From contig NZ_JIAW01000021.1 in NCBI RefSeq assembly GCF_000620625.1, positions 1 to 64,000 on the forward strand: a stretch of DNA of 64,000 bases, in the 5' to 3' direction. The notes beneath the pieces were generated by a model, which worked only from the letters and a program-made list of their open reading frames with translations, made no database searches and had not been told where the DNA came from. Positions 42,049 to 50,095 of the stretch are shown here, piece after piece; within the stretch, counting starts at the first letter, position 1, and each line of letters begins with the position of its first letter. Made by a program: the position numbers and the translations under genes. This DNA is from Mycobacterium sp. URHB0044. Lineage in GTDB: Bacteria > Actinomycetota > Actinomycetes > Mycobacteriales > Mycobacteriaceae.

Positions 42049-43233
42049 CTACAGCCGCTCGATGATGGTGGCGTTGGCCATGCCGCCGGCCTCACACATC
42101 GTCTGCAATGCGTACCGTCCGCCACGCTGTTCGAGCGCGTTGACCATGGTCGTCATGATGCGGGCACCGCTGGCCCCCAACGGATGTCCGATCGCGATGG
42201 CGCCACCGTTGACGTTGGTCTTCGAAAGATCGGCGCCGGTGTCCTTCGCCCAGGCCAGCACGACGGGAGCGAACGCCTCGTTGACCTCGAACAGGTCGAT
42301 GTCGGCGAGTGTCAGGCCGGCGCGGGCCAGCACCTTCTCCGTCGCCGGGATGACGCCGGTCAGCATGTACAGCGGGTCCGACCCCGTCACCGTCATGGTG
42401 TGAATGCGCGCCAGCGGCTTCAGTCCGAGGTTGCGGGCCACCGCTCCGCTCGTGATCATCACCGCGGCGCTGCCGTCGGACAGCGGCGAGCTGTTGCCCG
42501 GCGTGATGTCCCACTTGATCTGCGGGAACCGCGCCGCGTACGCCTCGTTGAAGAAGGCGGGCCGCAGTCCGGCGAGCGCCTCGACGGTGGTGCCGGGACG
42601 GATGGTCTCGTCGGTGGACAGGCCTGCGATCGGCGCCAGCTCGTTGTCGAACAGGCCCTCCTTGGTCGCGCGGGCGGCCTTCTCGTGGCTGGCCGCGGAG
42701 AACTCGTCGAGCTCGGTGCGCGACAGGCCCCACTTGGCGGTGATCAGCTCGGCGCTGATGCCCTGCGGCACCAGGCCCTCGGAGTATCGCTCGCCGAACG
42801 CCTTGCCGAACGGGTCGCTGCCCGGCAATACCGCGCTGCCCATCGGCACCCGCGACATCGACTCCACACCCGCCGCGATGACGATGTCGTAGGAGCCCGC
42901 GAGGACACCTTGGGCGGCGAAACTGATTGCCTGCTGGCTGCTTCCGCACTGGCGGTCGACGGTCGTACCGGGCACCGTCTCCGGGAACCCGGCGCCGAGC
43001 ACCGCATTGCGCGCGATGTTCACCGACTGGTCGCCGACCTGAGTGACGGCGCCGGCGATGACGTCGTCGACCTTCGCAGGGTCGACGCCGGTGCGGGCGA
43101 TGATCTCGCGCAGACTGTGGGCGAGCAGGTCGGCGGGCAGCACGTCGTGCAGCGCTCCGTTGGCCTTGCCCTTCCCGACGGGGGTGCGTACGGCGCCAAC
43201 TATGACGGCGTCGCGGTCCGAATATTCGGCCAT
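42049..43233 (-). CDS. Acetyl-CoA C-acyltransferase (thiolase, FadA-like)
   Basis: Thiolase of 394 residues that cleaves 3-ketoacyl-CoA in beta-oxidation or condenses acetyl-CoA. The active-site residues are Cys in TVDRQCGSSQQA (about residue 95), His in NVNGGAIAIGHPLGASGAR and the second Cys in QTMCEAGGMANA. It is monocistronic between a terminator and a divergent HxlR-type regulator. Steroid/acyl-CoA thiolases such as FadA5 and FadA6 share this build; I cannot pick a subtype. Confidence 0.95.
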   Translation of the reverse strand: MAEYSDRDAVIVGAVRTPVGKGKANGALHDVLPADLLAHSLREIIARTGVDPAKVDDVIAGAVTQVGDQSVNIARNAVLGAGFPETVPGTTVDRQCGSSQQAISFAAQGVLAGSYDIVIAAGVESMSRVPMGSAVLPGSDPFGKAFGERYSEGLVPQGISAELITAKWGLSRTELDEFSAASHEKAARATKEGLFDNELAPIAGLSTDETIRPGTTVEALAGLRPAFFNEAYAARFPQIKWDITPGNSSPLSDGSAAVMITSGAVARNLGLKPLARIHTMTVTGSDPLYMLTGVIPATEKVLARAGLTLADIDLFEVNEAFAPVVLAWAKDTGADLSKTNVNGGAIAIGHPLGASGARIMTTMVNALEQRGGRYALQTMCEAGGMANATIIERL

Positions 43234-43273
43234 GGAATCCTCCTGGAACTCGTCGCTGAGTACTGCCCTATAT

Positions 43274-43294
43274 ACTTAGATGTAACACCTAGGT
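43274..43294. promoter_or_regulatory. Direct repeat between thiolase and HxlR regulator, possible operator
   Basis: ACTTAGAT (43274-43281) and ACCTAGGT (43287-43294) share six of eight bases with a 13-base period; the second is a palindrome. The stretch is A+T-rich for this genome and sits between the divergent starts, so it is a reasonable HxlR binding region. Confidence 0.5.
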
Positions 43295-43328
43295 CTAGTG
43301 ACAACAACCCAGCGATGGAGTGATCTAC

Positions 43329-43808
43329 ATGACAGTCCTGCAGGGCGCCCTCGCCGATCGCACCACCTGGTCCGCCGTCGGCCACTGCCCGGTCGAGAAG
43401 ACGATGGCGCTGGTGGGCACCAAGTCGGCGATGTTGATCATGCGCGAGGCGTACTACGGCACCACGCGATTCGACGACTTCGCGCGCCGCGTCGGCATCA
43501 CCAAGGCGGCCACGTCCGCCCGGCTGTCCGAACTGGTCGAGGCCGGTCTGCTGGCGAAGCGGCCCTACCGCGAGCCCGGGCAGCGCAGCCGCGACGAGTA
43601 TGTGCTCACCGACGAAGGAACCGACTTCATGCCGGTGGTGTGGGCCATGTTCGAGTGGGGCCGCAAGCACCTCAACGACACCAAGCTGCGGCTGACCCAC
43701 CAGGACTGTGGAGCCGAGGCAACCGTCGAGATCCGTTGCGCGGAAGGCCATCGCGTGCCGCTCGACGAACTGGCCGTCCGGTACGAACGGACTCGCCGCG
43801 CGCAGTAG
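43329..43808 (+). CDS. HxlR-family winged-helix regulator
   Basis: Regulator of 159 residues. The HxlR domain (about 20-115) shows CPVEKTMALVGTKSAMLI, TRFDDFARRVGITKAATSARL and the wing YVLTDEGTDFMPV. The C-terminal tail adds a short Cys/His segment (QDCGAEATVEIRCAEGH) that could bind a metal. ATG 43329 has GGAG eight bases upstream; GTG 43320 is less likely. It is divergent from the thiolase and probably controls it and itself; many HxlR proteins sense aldehydes or quinones. Confidence 0.92.
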   Translation: MTVLQGALADRTTWSAVGHCPVEKTMALVGTKSAMLIMREAYYGTTRFDDFARRVGITKAATSARLSELVEAGLLAKRPYREPGQRSRDEYVLTDEGTDFMPVVWAMFEWGRKHLNDTKLRLTHQDCGAEATVEIRCAEGHRVPLDELAVRYERTRRAQ

Positions 43809-43828
43809 CCCGGCCGCCGAACGCGCCG

Positions 43829-44170
43829 CTAGAAGCCGTGGTCGTGGATCTGTGTGGACACCGGCGTTGGATCCGACTTCAGATCGATGCCGTGGACGTC
43901 CTTCACCCGGTCGCGGAACCACTGACTGAACTCGTCGTCGGATGACGTGATGCCCTGCATGGCCGTCGGTATGTCGTCGGCCTCCAAGAACACGACGTCG
44001 ACGGTCCCGTTGGGTGTTTCCTGCTGCCACACCATGTGCCGGGTCAAGCCGTGTTTCTTCCAGACCGCCTCGTATTCCGCCCGGCGGGCTTCCCCCATCT
44101 CTGCCAACCAGTCACGATCTGCTTGAGCCTTTCCAGGCAGGACCGGAACCACGAAGCCAATTGCAGCCAT
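43829..44170 (-). CDS. Small conserved protein, possibly dimeric alpha+beta barrel
   Basis: Protein of 113 residues. The sequence (VVPVLPGKAQADRDWLAEM, then KHGLTRHMVWQQETPNGTVDVVFLEADD) has the feel of a small ferredoxin-like/dimeric alpha-beta barrel protein such as DUF6176, but I cannot assign it firmly. The stop of the HxlR gene is 21 bases away on the opposite strand. ATG 44170 follows GGGGGAA, a usable ribosome site. No catalytic motif seen. Confidence 0.65.
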   Translation of the reverse strand: MAAIGFVVPVLPGKAQADRDWLAEMGEARRAEYEAVWKKHGLTRHMVWQQETPNGTVDVVFLEADDIPTAMQGITSSDDEFSQWFRDRVKDVHGIDLKSDPTPVSTQIHDHGF

Positions 44171-44297
44171 GATTTCCCCCTAGTGTCGCGCAATCATGGG
44201 GCGAGCGTATGCCCGTCATTCCCCGCTCGGGACGCTATTTGCGCTGCCGCCCCTAAATGGCAAATGTGCCACCGTGTTGGCGCTCCTGGCGACGCCG

Positions 44298-45119
44298 TCA
44301 GGTTAGCTGCTCGCGGAACTTTCGCGCCTGTGCCATCAGCTCTTCCACGCGCGAGCGCTGCGCGGGATTCTCGAACACGCCGTCCCGTTTGAAGTACGTG
44401 CCCACGATCGCGCCGTCGGCGATGTCGAGTTGGTCGGCCACGTTCTCGGCCCGCACGCCCGTGTTCACGAACACCGGCACGTCGCCCGCGGCTGCCTTGA
44501 CCACGCGCAGTGCGTCGGCATCCGTCGGTGCGCCCGCGGTTGCACCCGATACGCAGATCGCGTCGGGAAGCGTCGCGAAGACCGTCGTGCGGGTGATGGA
44601 CCCGAGGTCGCGCGCCGCGAGATAGGTGGCCGACTCGGGAACGATGTTGAAGAACAACTTCACGCCCGCACCGCCGACCCGGACGCGGTGCCGCGCCACT
44701 TCGCCGACGTTGGTGTCCCACAGCCCGAAGTCGCTGGCGTACACCCCGGTGAAGATCTCCCGGACGAACTTCGCACCCGTGGCGACGGCCAGGTCGATCG
44801 AGGCCCGGCCGTCCCACAGCACATTGACGCCGTAGGGCACCTGCAGTTCCGGCAAGAGTTCGCCGATGATCCTCGCCATCGTGATCGCGGTGATCGGTTC
44901 GGTTTTGGTCAGGTACGGCAGGCTGAATTCGTTGGAGATCATCACGCCGTCCACGCCGCCCGATTGCAGGGCGTCCAGTTCCTCGCGGGCGCGATCGACG
45001 ACGGCAGCGATTCCTCCCGCGCCGTCGTATCCGGGGTCGCCGGGCAGGGCGTTGAGGTGCAGCATGGCGATGACGGGCTTGCGGGTATTGAAGACCTCGT
45101 CGAGCCAGGTGGTGGTCAC
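44298..45119 (-). CDS. BtpA/SgcQ-family TIM-barrel protein
   Basis: Protein of 273 residues from the BtpA/SgcQ family. Family features include VIAMLHLNALPGDPGYDG at the start, DGVMISNEFSLPY, FVREIFTGVYASDFG and the phosphate-binding-like VFVNTGVRAENV followed by GTYFKRDG. BtpA was named for a photosystem I effect in cyanobacteria, but SgcQ-type members occur in sugar operons, where they are probably aldolase- or isomerase-like enzymes on phosphorylated sugars. It is the last gene of the eight-gene carbohydrate operon, 45 bases after the SDR. Confidence 0.88.
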   Translation of the reverse strand: MTTTWLDEVFNTRKPVIAMLHLNALPGDPGYDGAGGIAAVVDRAREELDALQSGGVDGVMISNEFSLPYLTKTEPITAITMARIIGELLPELQVPYGVNVLWDGRASIDLAVATGAKFVREIFTGVYASDFGLWDTNVGEVARHRVRVGGAGVKLFFNIVPESATYLAARDLGSITRTTVFATLPDAICVSGATAGAPTDADALRVVKAAAGDVPVFVNTGVRAENVADQLDIADGAIVGTYFKRDGVFENPAQRSRVEELMAQARKFREQLT

Positions 45120-45164
45120 GGTGTGCCTTTCTCGGGTGTGGTGTGGGACAGTCGGATTCGCGGA

Positions 45165-45938
45165 CTAGTCCATGTAGGCGCCGCCGTTGACGGCGAGGGC
45201 TTCACCGGTGATGAAGCGGGCGTCGGGGGACAGCAGGAACGCGACCGAGAGCGCGACGTCCTCGGGCTGTTCGAGGCGTCGCAGCGGGGTGTCGTCGATC
45301 ATCATCGCGCGCACGCCATCGGTGGTGGTGCCGCGCAACGTCGCCTCCCACTCGAGTTCCCGTGACTGCATGGGAGTTTCGACGTAGCCGGGACACACGC
45401 AGTTGACGGTGATGCCGTGCTCGCCGAGCTCGTACGCCATGGCCTGGGTGAGGCCGACGACGCCGAACTTCGACGCCACGTAGTCCGACAGGAACGGCAC
45501 CCGGCCCTGCTTGCCTGCCATGGAGGCGGTGTTGACGATCGCCCCCGCCGTGCCGCTGCGCACCATGGCGCGTGCTGCGGCCTGCCCGCACACGAACACG
45601 CCCTTGAGGTTGACGTCCATCGTCTGGTCGTAGCGCTCGATCGGGGCGTCGAGGAACCGGTGCATGAACGAGATGCCGGCATTGCTGACCCAGGCGTCGA
45701 GACCGAGCCGATCGGTGACGTCGAACGCCACCGAGGTCGCGTCGGCGGGCGAACTGACGTTGAGCACAGCGGATTCGTGCTGGGCACCGTCATCCGCCGG
45801 GAGCGCCGCGGCGACGGCACGTGCCGCGTCACCGTCGACGTCGGTGACGACCACCCGCCACTGCCGTTGCGCCAGTGTCATCGCGATCGCCCGGCCGATG
45901 CCGGAACCCGCGCCCGTAACCACCACTGTCTTGGTCAT
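45165..45938 (-). CDS. SDR family oxidoreductase, sugar/polyol dehydrogenase candidate
   Basis: Short-chain dehydrogenase of 257 residues with TGAGSGIG, SNAGISF, catalytic YVASKFG and the C-terminal FITGEALAVNGGAYMD typical of classical polyol/sugar dehydrogenases. VTDVDGD after strand 2 favours NAD. The ATG overlaps the ABC ATPase stop by one base (TGATG), so it belongs to the uptake operon and probably oxidises the imported compound before or after kinase action. Confidence 0.92.
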   Translation of the reverse strand: MTKTVVVTGAGSGIGRAIAMTLAQRQWRVVVTDVDGDAARAVAAALPADDGAQHESAVLNVSSPADATSVAFDVTDRLGLDAWVSNAGISFMHRFLDAPIERYDQTMDVNLKGVFVCGQAAARAMVRSGTAGAIVNTASMAGKQGRVPFLSDYVASKFGVVGLTQAMAYELGEHGITVNCVCPGYVETPMQSRELEWEATLRGTTTDGVRAMMIDDTPLRRLEQPEDVALSVAFLLSPDARFITGEALAVNGGAYMD

Positions 45939-47035
45939 CAGTGAACTTCGTTCCTCTTCGTCTCGTTCTCATCGATGGCGCCAACGACGCGTTGGCCGGT
46001 CTGTGCGTCGAAGACGTGGACGGCGCCAGGTCGGGCCGAGAGCACGACGGGGGTGCCCTCGGCCATGCCGGTGAGCCGCGCCGCTTCGACGACGCTGGTG
46101 AGTTCGGTGCCGCGGGCGTCGATGGTGACGATCGCCCTCGGGCCGAGCAGTTCAATCAGCTTCACCCGCGCGTCGGCGTCCGCGGCCGGTGTGGGCACCA
46201 GGTCGTCGGGCCGGATGCCGACGGTGACCGTGCCGCTGGCCTTCACCCGTTCGACGCTCACGGTGAATCCGCTTGGCAGCGTGAATATCCCGTCGGTGAG
46301 CTCGCCGTCGAGCAGGTTCATCTTGGGGCTGCCGACGAAGGCCGCGACGAACGTGTCCCGCGGCGTGTCGTACACCTCGACGGGCGTGCCCTCCTGGGCG
46401 GTGCGCCCCTCGCGCATCACGACCATGCGGTCGGACAAGGTCATCGCCTCCTCCTGATCATGCGTGACGTAGAGGCAGGTGATGCCCAGCCTGCGCTGGA
46501 TCTGCAGGAGCTCCGTGCGGGTCTCGACGCGCAGTTTTGCGTCGAGGTTGCTCAGCGGTTCGTCGAACAGGAAGACCGACGGCTGCCGGATGATGGCGCG
46601 CCCGATCGCGACGCGCTGTTGCTGACCACCGCTGAGGTCCTTCGGCTTGCGTCCCAATAGTTGTGCCAGCCCGAGGGATTCGGCGACTTCGTCGGCGCGC
46701 TTGAGCGCTTCGGTGCGCGGTTCCTTGGAGGCGCGCAGCGGGAAGGCGATGTTCTCCCGCACCGTCAGATGCGGGTACAGCGCGTAGTTCTGGAACACCA
46801 TGGCGACGTCGCGGTCGCGCGGCTGCAGGTGCGTGACGTCCCGATCACCGATCGTGATGGTCCCGGAGGTCACCGAGTCGAGGCCGGCGAGCATCCGCAA
46901 CGACGTCGACTTGCCGCAGCCGGACGGACCCACCAGCACCGTGAACGACCCGTCGGGCAGTTCCAGGTTCAGGTCGTCGACGACGGATATCGGGCCGTAG
47001 GACTTGTTCACGCCTGAGAAGCGAACGGTGGCCAT
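45938..47035 (-). CDS. ABC transporter ATP-binding protein (UgpC/MsmK type)
   Basis: ATPase of 365 residues that powers carbohydrate import. Walker A GPSGCGKST (about 38-46), Q-loop FQNYALYPHLTV, signature LSGGQQQRVAIGRA, Walker B VFLFDEPLSNLDA, and a C-terminal regulatory OB-type (TOBE) domain with GIRPDDL from about 240. It follows the two permeases by 21 bases and overlaps the SDR by one. The UgpC/MsmK type serves maltose-, glycerol-phosphate- and polyol-family importers. Confidence 0.95.
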   Translation of the reverse strand: MATVRFSGVNKSYGPISVVDDLNLELPDGSFTVLVGPSGCGKSTSLRMLAGLDSVTSGTITIGDRDVTHLQPRDRDVAMVFQNYALYPHLTVRENIAFPLRASKEPRTEALKRADEVAESLGLAQLLGRKPKDLSGGQQQRVAIGRAIIRQPSVFLFDEPLSNLDAKLRVETRTELLQIQRRLGITCLYVTHDQEEAMTLSDRMVVMREGRTAQEGTPVEVYDTPRDTFVAAFVGSPKMNLLDGELTDGIFTLPSGFTVSVERVKASGTVTVGIRPDDLVPTPAADADARVKLIELLGPRAIVTIDARGTELTSVVEAARLTGMAEGTPVVLSARPGAVHVFDAQTGQRVVGAIDENETKRNEVH

Positions 47036-47056
47036 GGGCGGTGCATCACCAACTTT

Positions 47057-47872
47057 CTAGAACTTGACCGCGCCGCCGCTGATGCCCTGCACCAGCCTGC
47101 GTTGAATGAAGAAGCTTGCGACGACGACGGGCACGACGGCGATCAGGATGGCTGCGCTCATCGAGCCGATCTGCACGCCGCGGAAGGTGTTGAAACCGGC
47201 GATGGCCACGGGCAGGATGGCAGCCTTGCCCGGCGCCAGGATCAGCCCGTAGAACAAGTCGTTCCAGGACAACGTGAAACCGAAGATGGCCGCCGCCCCG
47301 ATGCCGGGCAGGACCTGGGGCAGGACCACCAGCCGGAACGCCTGGAATCGAGTGAAACCGTCCACCTGCGCCTGCTCCTCGAGCGAGCGGGGGACCGCCT
47401 CGAAGAATCCGATGAGGAACCAGGTGACCACGGGCAGAACGAAACTCAGATGCGCGAAGATCACCGGAACCAGCGTGTCGGTGAGCCGCAGCGCGTAGGC
47501 CATGGTCAGGAACGGGAACACCAGCACCGCGGGCGGCAGCACCTGGGCGGCGAGCATGCCGAACCGGGTGGCGGTGCCACCGGCCCGGTAGCGGGCGATC
47601 GCGTAGGCGCCCATGCTGCCGACGACGACGCTGACGGCGACCGTCGTCAACGCCACGACGGCGCTGCGACCCGCGGCCGCGAGAATGCCGGAGGTCAGCA
47701 CATTGCGCCAGGCGTCGAGGCGGGGTGTGAACTGCAGGAGGAACGGATCACCAAGCTGCTCAGGGCTTTTCAGGCTGGCGAGTGCGATCCACAGCACGGG
47801 GAAGAACACCGCGATGCCTGCCGCCCACAGCAGCGCGATGCGGCAGGCGGTGAGCGTCCGGGAGTCCTTCAC
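47057..47872 (-). CDS. Carbohydrate ABC transporter permease (MalG type)
   Basis: Inner-membrane permease of 271 residues with six hydrophobic segments. The EAA loop that docks on the ATPase is EEQAQVDGFTRFQAFRLVVLP (cut by family borders), and the C-terminus QRRLVQGISGGAVKF is the MalG-type ending. GTG 47872 overlaps the MalF-type stop by four bases. It forms the import channel with the preceding gene. Confidence 0.94.
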   Translation of the reverse strand: MKDSRTLTACRIALLWAAGIAVFFPVLWIALASLKSPEQLGDPFLLQFTPRLDAWRNVLTSGILAAAGRSAVVALTTVAVSVVVGSMGAYAIARYRAGGTATRFGMLAAQVLPPAVLVFPFLTMAYALRLTDTLVPVIFAHLSFVLPVVTWFLIGFFEAVPRSLEEQAQVDGFTRFQAFRLVVLPQVLPGIGAAAIFGFTLSWNDLFYGLILAPGKAAILPVAIAGFNTFRGVQIGSMSAAILIAVVPVVVASFFIQRRLVQGISGGAVKF

Positions 47873-48723
47873 GACTGCTTCGCCTTCTCGAGCCGGCGGA
47901 ACGCGACCACGATGATCGTCAACACGAGAAGCAGGACGATGAACGCCATCGACGACGCCGAGCCGAGGCGGAAGAACTGAATCCCCGTCTGGTACACGAA
48001 GTATTGCAGCGTCTGGGTCTCGGTGCCAGGTCCGCCACGGGTAGTGGCGAAGACGTACTCGAACACCTTCATGGCGTCGAGACTGCGCAGCAGAATGGCC
48101 ACGACGAGTACCGGCGCGAGCAGGGGCAGCGTCACCCGGCGCAACACGTACCAGCCGCGGGCGCCGTCGACCCTGGCCGCCTCGAGCGGCTCGCGGGGGA
48201 TGGACTCCAGACCGGCGAGCAACAGCAGCACCATGAACGGCGTCCACTGCCAGACGTCGATGAACGCCAGCGTGAACAGCGCCCGACCCGGGCCGAAGAA
48301 GTCGTAGTCGACACCGAGCGCCCGTAGCAGGTGCGGGATGGCGCCGATCTGATCGTTGAGCAGGAAACGGAAGATCAACCCGACCGCGATCGGGGTGATG
48401 AACATCGGTGCCAGCAGCATCGAACGCGTGAGATCGCGTGCCCAGCGCTGCTTTTGCAACGCCAGCGCGATGGCAAGCCCGATCAACAGCTCCAGGCCGA
48501 CCGCCACGGCCACGAACGTCGCGGTGGTGCCGAACGCCTGCCAGAATGCGCCGTTCTGCAGCGTCGCGACGTAGTTGTCCGAGCCGACCAGTTTGGGTGT
48601 GCCGTGACTGGTCAGCTTGTAGTCGGTGATGCTGAGGTAGAACGCGTATGCCAGCGGGAAACCGACCACCCCGACGAAGAGTGCGATGAGGGGGGCGACC
48701 ATGCCGTGGTGAAACTTCACCAT
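47869..48723 (-). CDS. Carbohydrate ABC transporter permease (MalF type)
   Basis: Permease of 284 residues with six transmembrane segments, the first at LIALFVGVVGFPLAYAFYLS. The EAA loop is EPLEAARVDGARGWYVLRRVTLP. Short MalF forms without the large periplasmic loop are usual in Gram-positive sugar importers. It starts 39 bases after the binding-protein gene. Confidence 0.94.
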   Translation of the reverse strand: MVKFHHGMVAPLIALFVGVVGFPLAYAFYLSITDYKLTSHGTPKLVGSDNYVATLQNGAFWQAFGTTATFVAVAVGLELLIGLAIALALQKQRWARDLTRSMLLAPMFITPIAVGLIFRFLLNDQIGAIPHLLRALGVDYDFFGPGRALFTLAFIDVWQWTPFMVLLLLAGLESIPREPLEAARVDGARGWYVLRRVTLPLLAPVLVVAILLRSLDAMKVFEYVFATTRGGPGTETQTLQYFVYQTGIQFFRLGSASSMAFIVLLLVLTIIVVAFRRLEKAKQS

Positions 48724-48762
48724 GGTCTTCGCTCCCTTCGCGGGGTGGTCGGCTTCATGCGG

Positions 48763-50079
48763 TTAGCCCTGAATCTTCTCTGCGGCGGCCTGCGCGGCAG
48801 CCAATGCGTCGTCGACGCTCTTGGTGCCCGCCACCGCCTCGTTCAGTTCGGTTCCGACGGCCTGGATCATCTCTTCGCCGCTTGGGCCCTGGCTCAGCGG
48901 CGCAGCATTGGCGAGGAGTTTCTCAACGGTCCTGTAGTAGTCCGCGCCGAGCGGTCCGCCGAGTACGGCCGGATCCTTCAACGTGCTCTGCCGGATCGCG
49001 GCGCCGCCCTTCTCGGTGCGCTGAACGTCATGCGCCTTCGAGGTGAGCCATGACGCGAACGCCCATGCCGCGTCGGAGGCGCCGGAATTGGTGGGGATGG
49101 CCCAGCTCCATGAGCCCAAAACCTGCTTGCCGCCGGGGATTTCGGCCAGCTTGTACTTGCCTGCCGATGGCCCCGAGCCCGGCTCGTTGAGTGCGGGCAG
49201 GTTCCAGTTGTAGCTGATCATCGACGCTGCCTGGCCGCTGGACACCGACCGGAACGCTTCGTCGAAGGCCCAGTTGAGGCTGTTCGGGGGAGCGGCCGTG
49301 CGGTAGGTGTCGATGTAGGCGTTCAGCGCCTGCTTGGCCTGCGGGGTGTTCAGGGTGGGCTTGCCGTCGGCGTCGTAGATGGAACCGCCCGCGGCGAACA
49401 GCCAGTTGCCCCACTCCTCGAAGATCTTGTATCCGCGCTGCGGCTGCATCGCGATGCCTGCGCGGTCACCCACCTTCAACGCCTTCGACGTGCTGACCAA
49501 CTCGTCGAGGGTCTTGGGCACTTCGAGCTTGGCCTGCGCCAGATCGTCGGTGTTGTAGAGGTATCCGAGTGCGTAGTTGTAGAACGGCACGCCGTAGTGG
49601 ACGTCGTCCACGGTGGTGATCTGCGTGAGCGACGGGAAGAAGTCCGCCGCGTCGTAATCCGGTGTGCTGTCGATGCGGGCGTCCAGCGGCTGGAGGAACT
49701 TCGCCTTCGCGAAGTCCACCATCCACGGGTTGTCGACGATGATCAGGTCGTAGGTCGCCGACGGCGACTGGAACGACGACACCAGTTTGTCGCGCATCTG
49801 GTCGTAGGTGAGCGTCTCGATGTCGACCTTGACGTTTGGATAGTCCTTGTTGAACTCGGGAACCATGGCCTTGACGATGTCGGTGTCGGGCACGTTCTCC
49901 ATCAGGATGCGCACCGTGCCCGAGACGTCTTTGGGGACCGTTCCGGTTCCGGTCGCCTCGGTCTGTTCGGGGCCGCCGCTGCCCGCACAGGCGCCGATCA
50001 GCAACGCCAGCACGGCGAGCAGTGGGACTACGGGGCGGACGAGGAATGGCCGCCTCCGCCGGGGTGTCGTGGATGTCAT
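48763..50079 (-). CDS. Extracellular solute-binding lipoprotein of the sugar/polyol ABC importer
   Basis: Substrate-binding protein of 438 residues (family 1). A basic head and hydrophobic stretch end in the lipobox LLIGAC, with the lipid-carrying Cys near residue 31. The mature domain includes NKDYPNVKVDIETLTYDQMRD and GVPFYNYALGYLYN, typical of oligosaccharide/polyol binders. It captures the substrate at the outer face of the membrane and delivers it to the two permeases encoded downstream. It begins 16 bases after the kinase. Confidence 0.94.
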   Translation of the reverse strand: MTSTTPRRRRPFLVRPVVPLLAVLALLIGACAGSGGPEQTEATGTGTVPKDVSGTVRILMENVPDTDIVKAMVPEFNKDYPNVKVDIETLTYDQMRDKLVSSFQSPSATYDLIIVDNPWMVDFAKAKFLQPLDARIDSTPDYDAADFFPSLTQITTVDDVHYGVPFYNYALGYLYNTDDLAQAKLEVPKTLDELVSTSKALKVGDRAGIAMQPQRGYKIFEEWGNWLFAAGGSIYDADGKPTLNTPQAKQALNAYIDTYRTAAPPNSLNWAFDEAFRSVSSGQAASMISYNWNLPALNEPGSGPSAGKYKLAEIPGGKQVLGSWSWAIPTNSGASDAAWAFASWLTSKAHDVQRTEKGGAAIRQSTLKDPAVLGGPLGADYYRTVEKLLANAAPLSQGPSGEEMIQAVGTELNEAVAGTKSVDDALAAAQAAAEKIQG

Positions 50080-50095
50080 TGCGGCACTGTTCCTT

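Noticed and set aside
42022..43323. Rightward open frame of about 433 codons opposite the thiolase
   Set aside because: Antisense shadow of a clear thiolase; it would also read through the 20-base-stem terminator.
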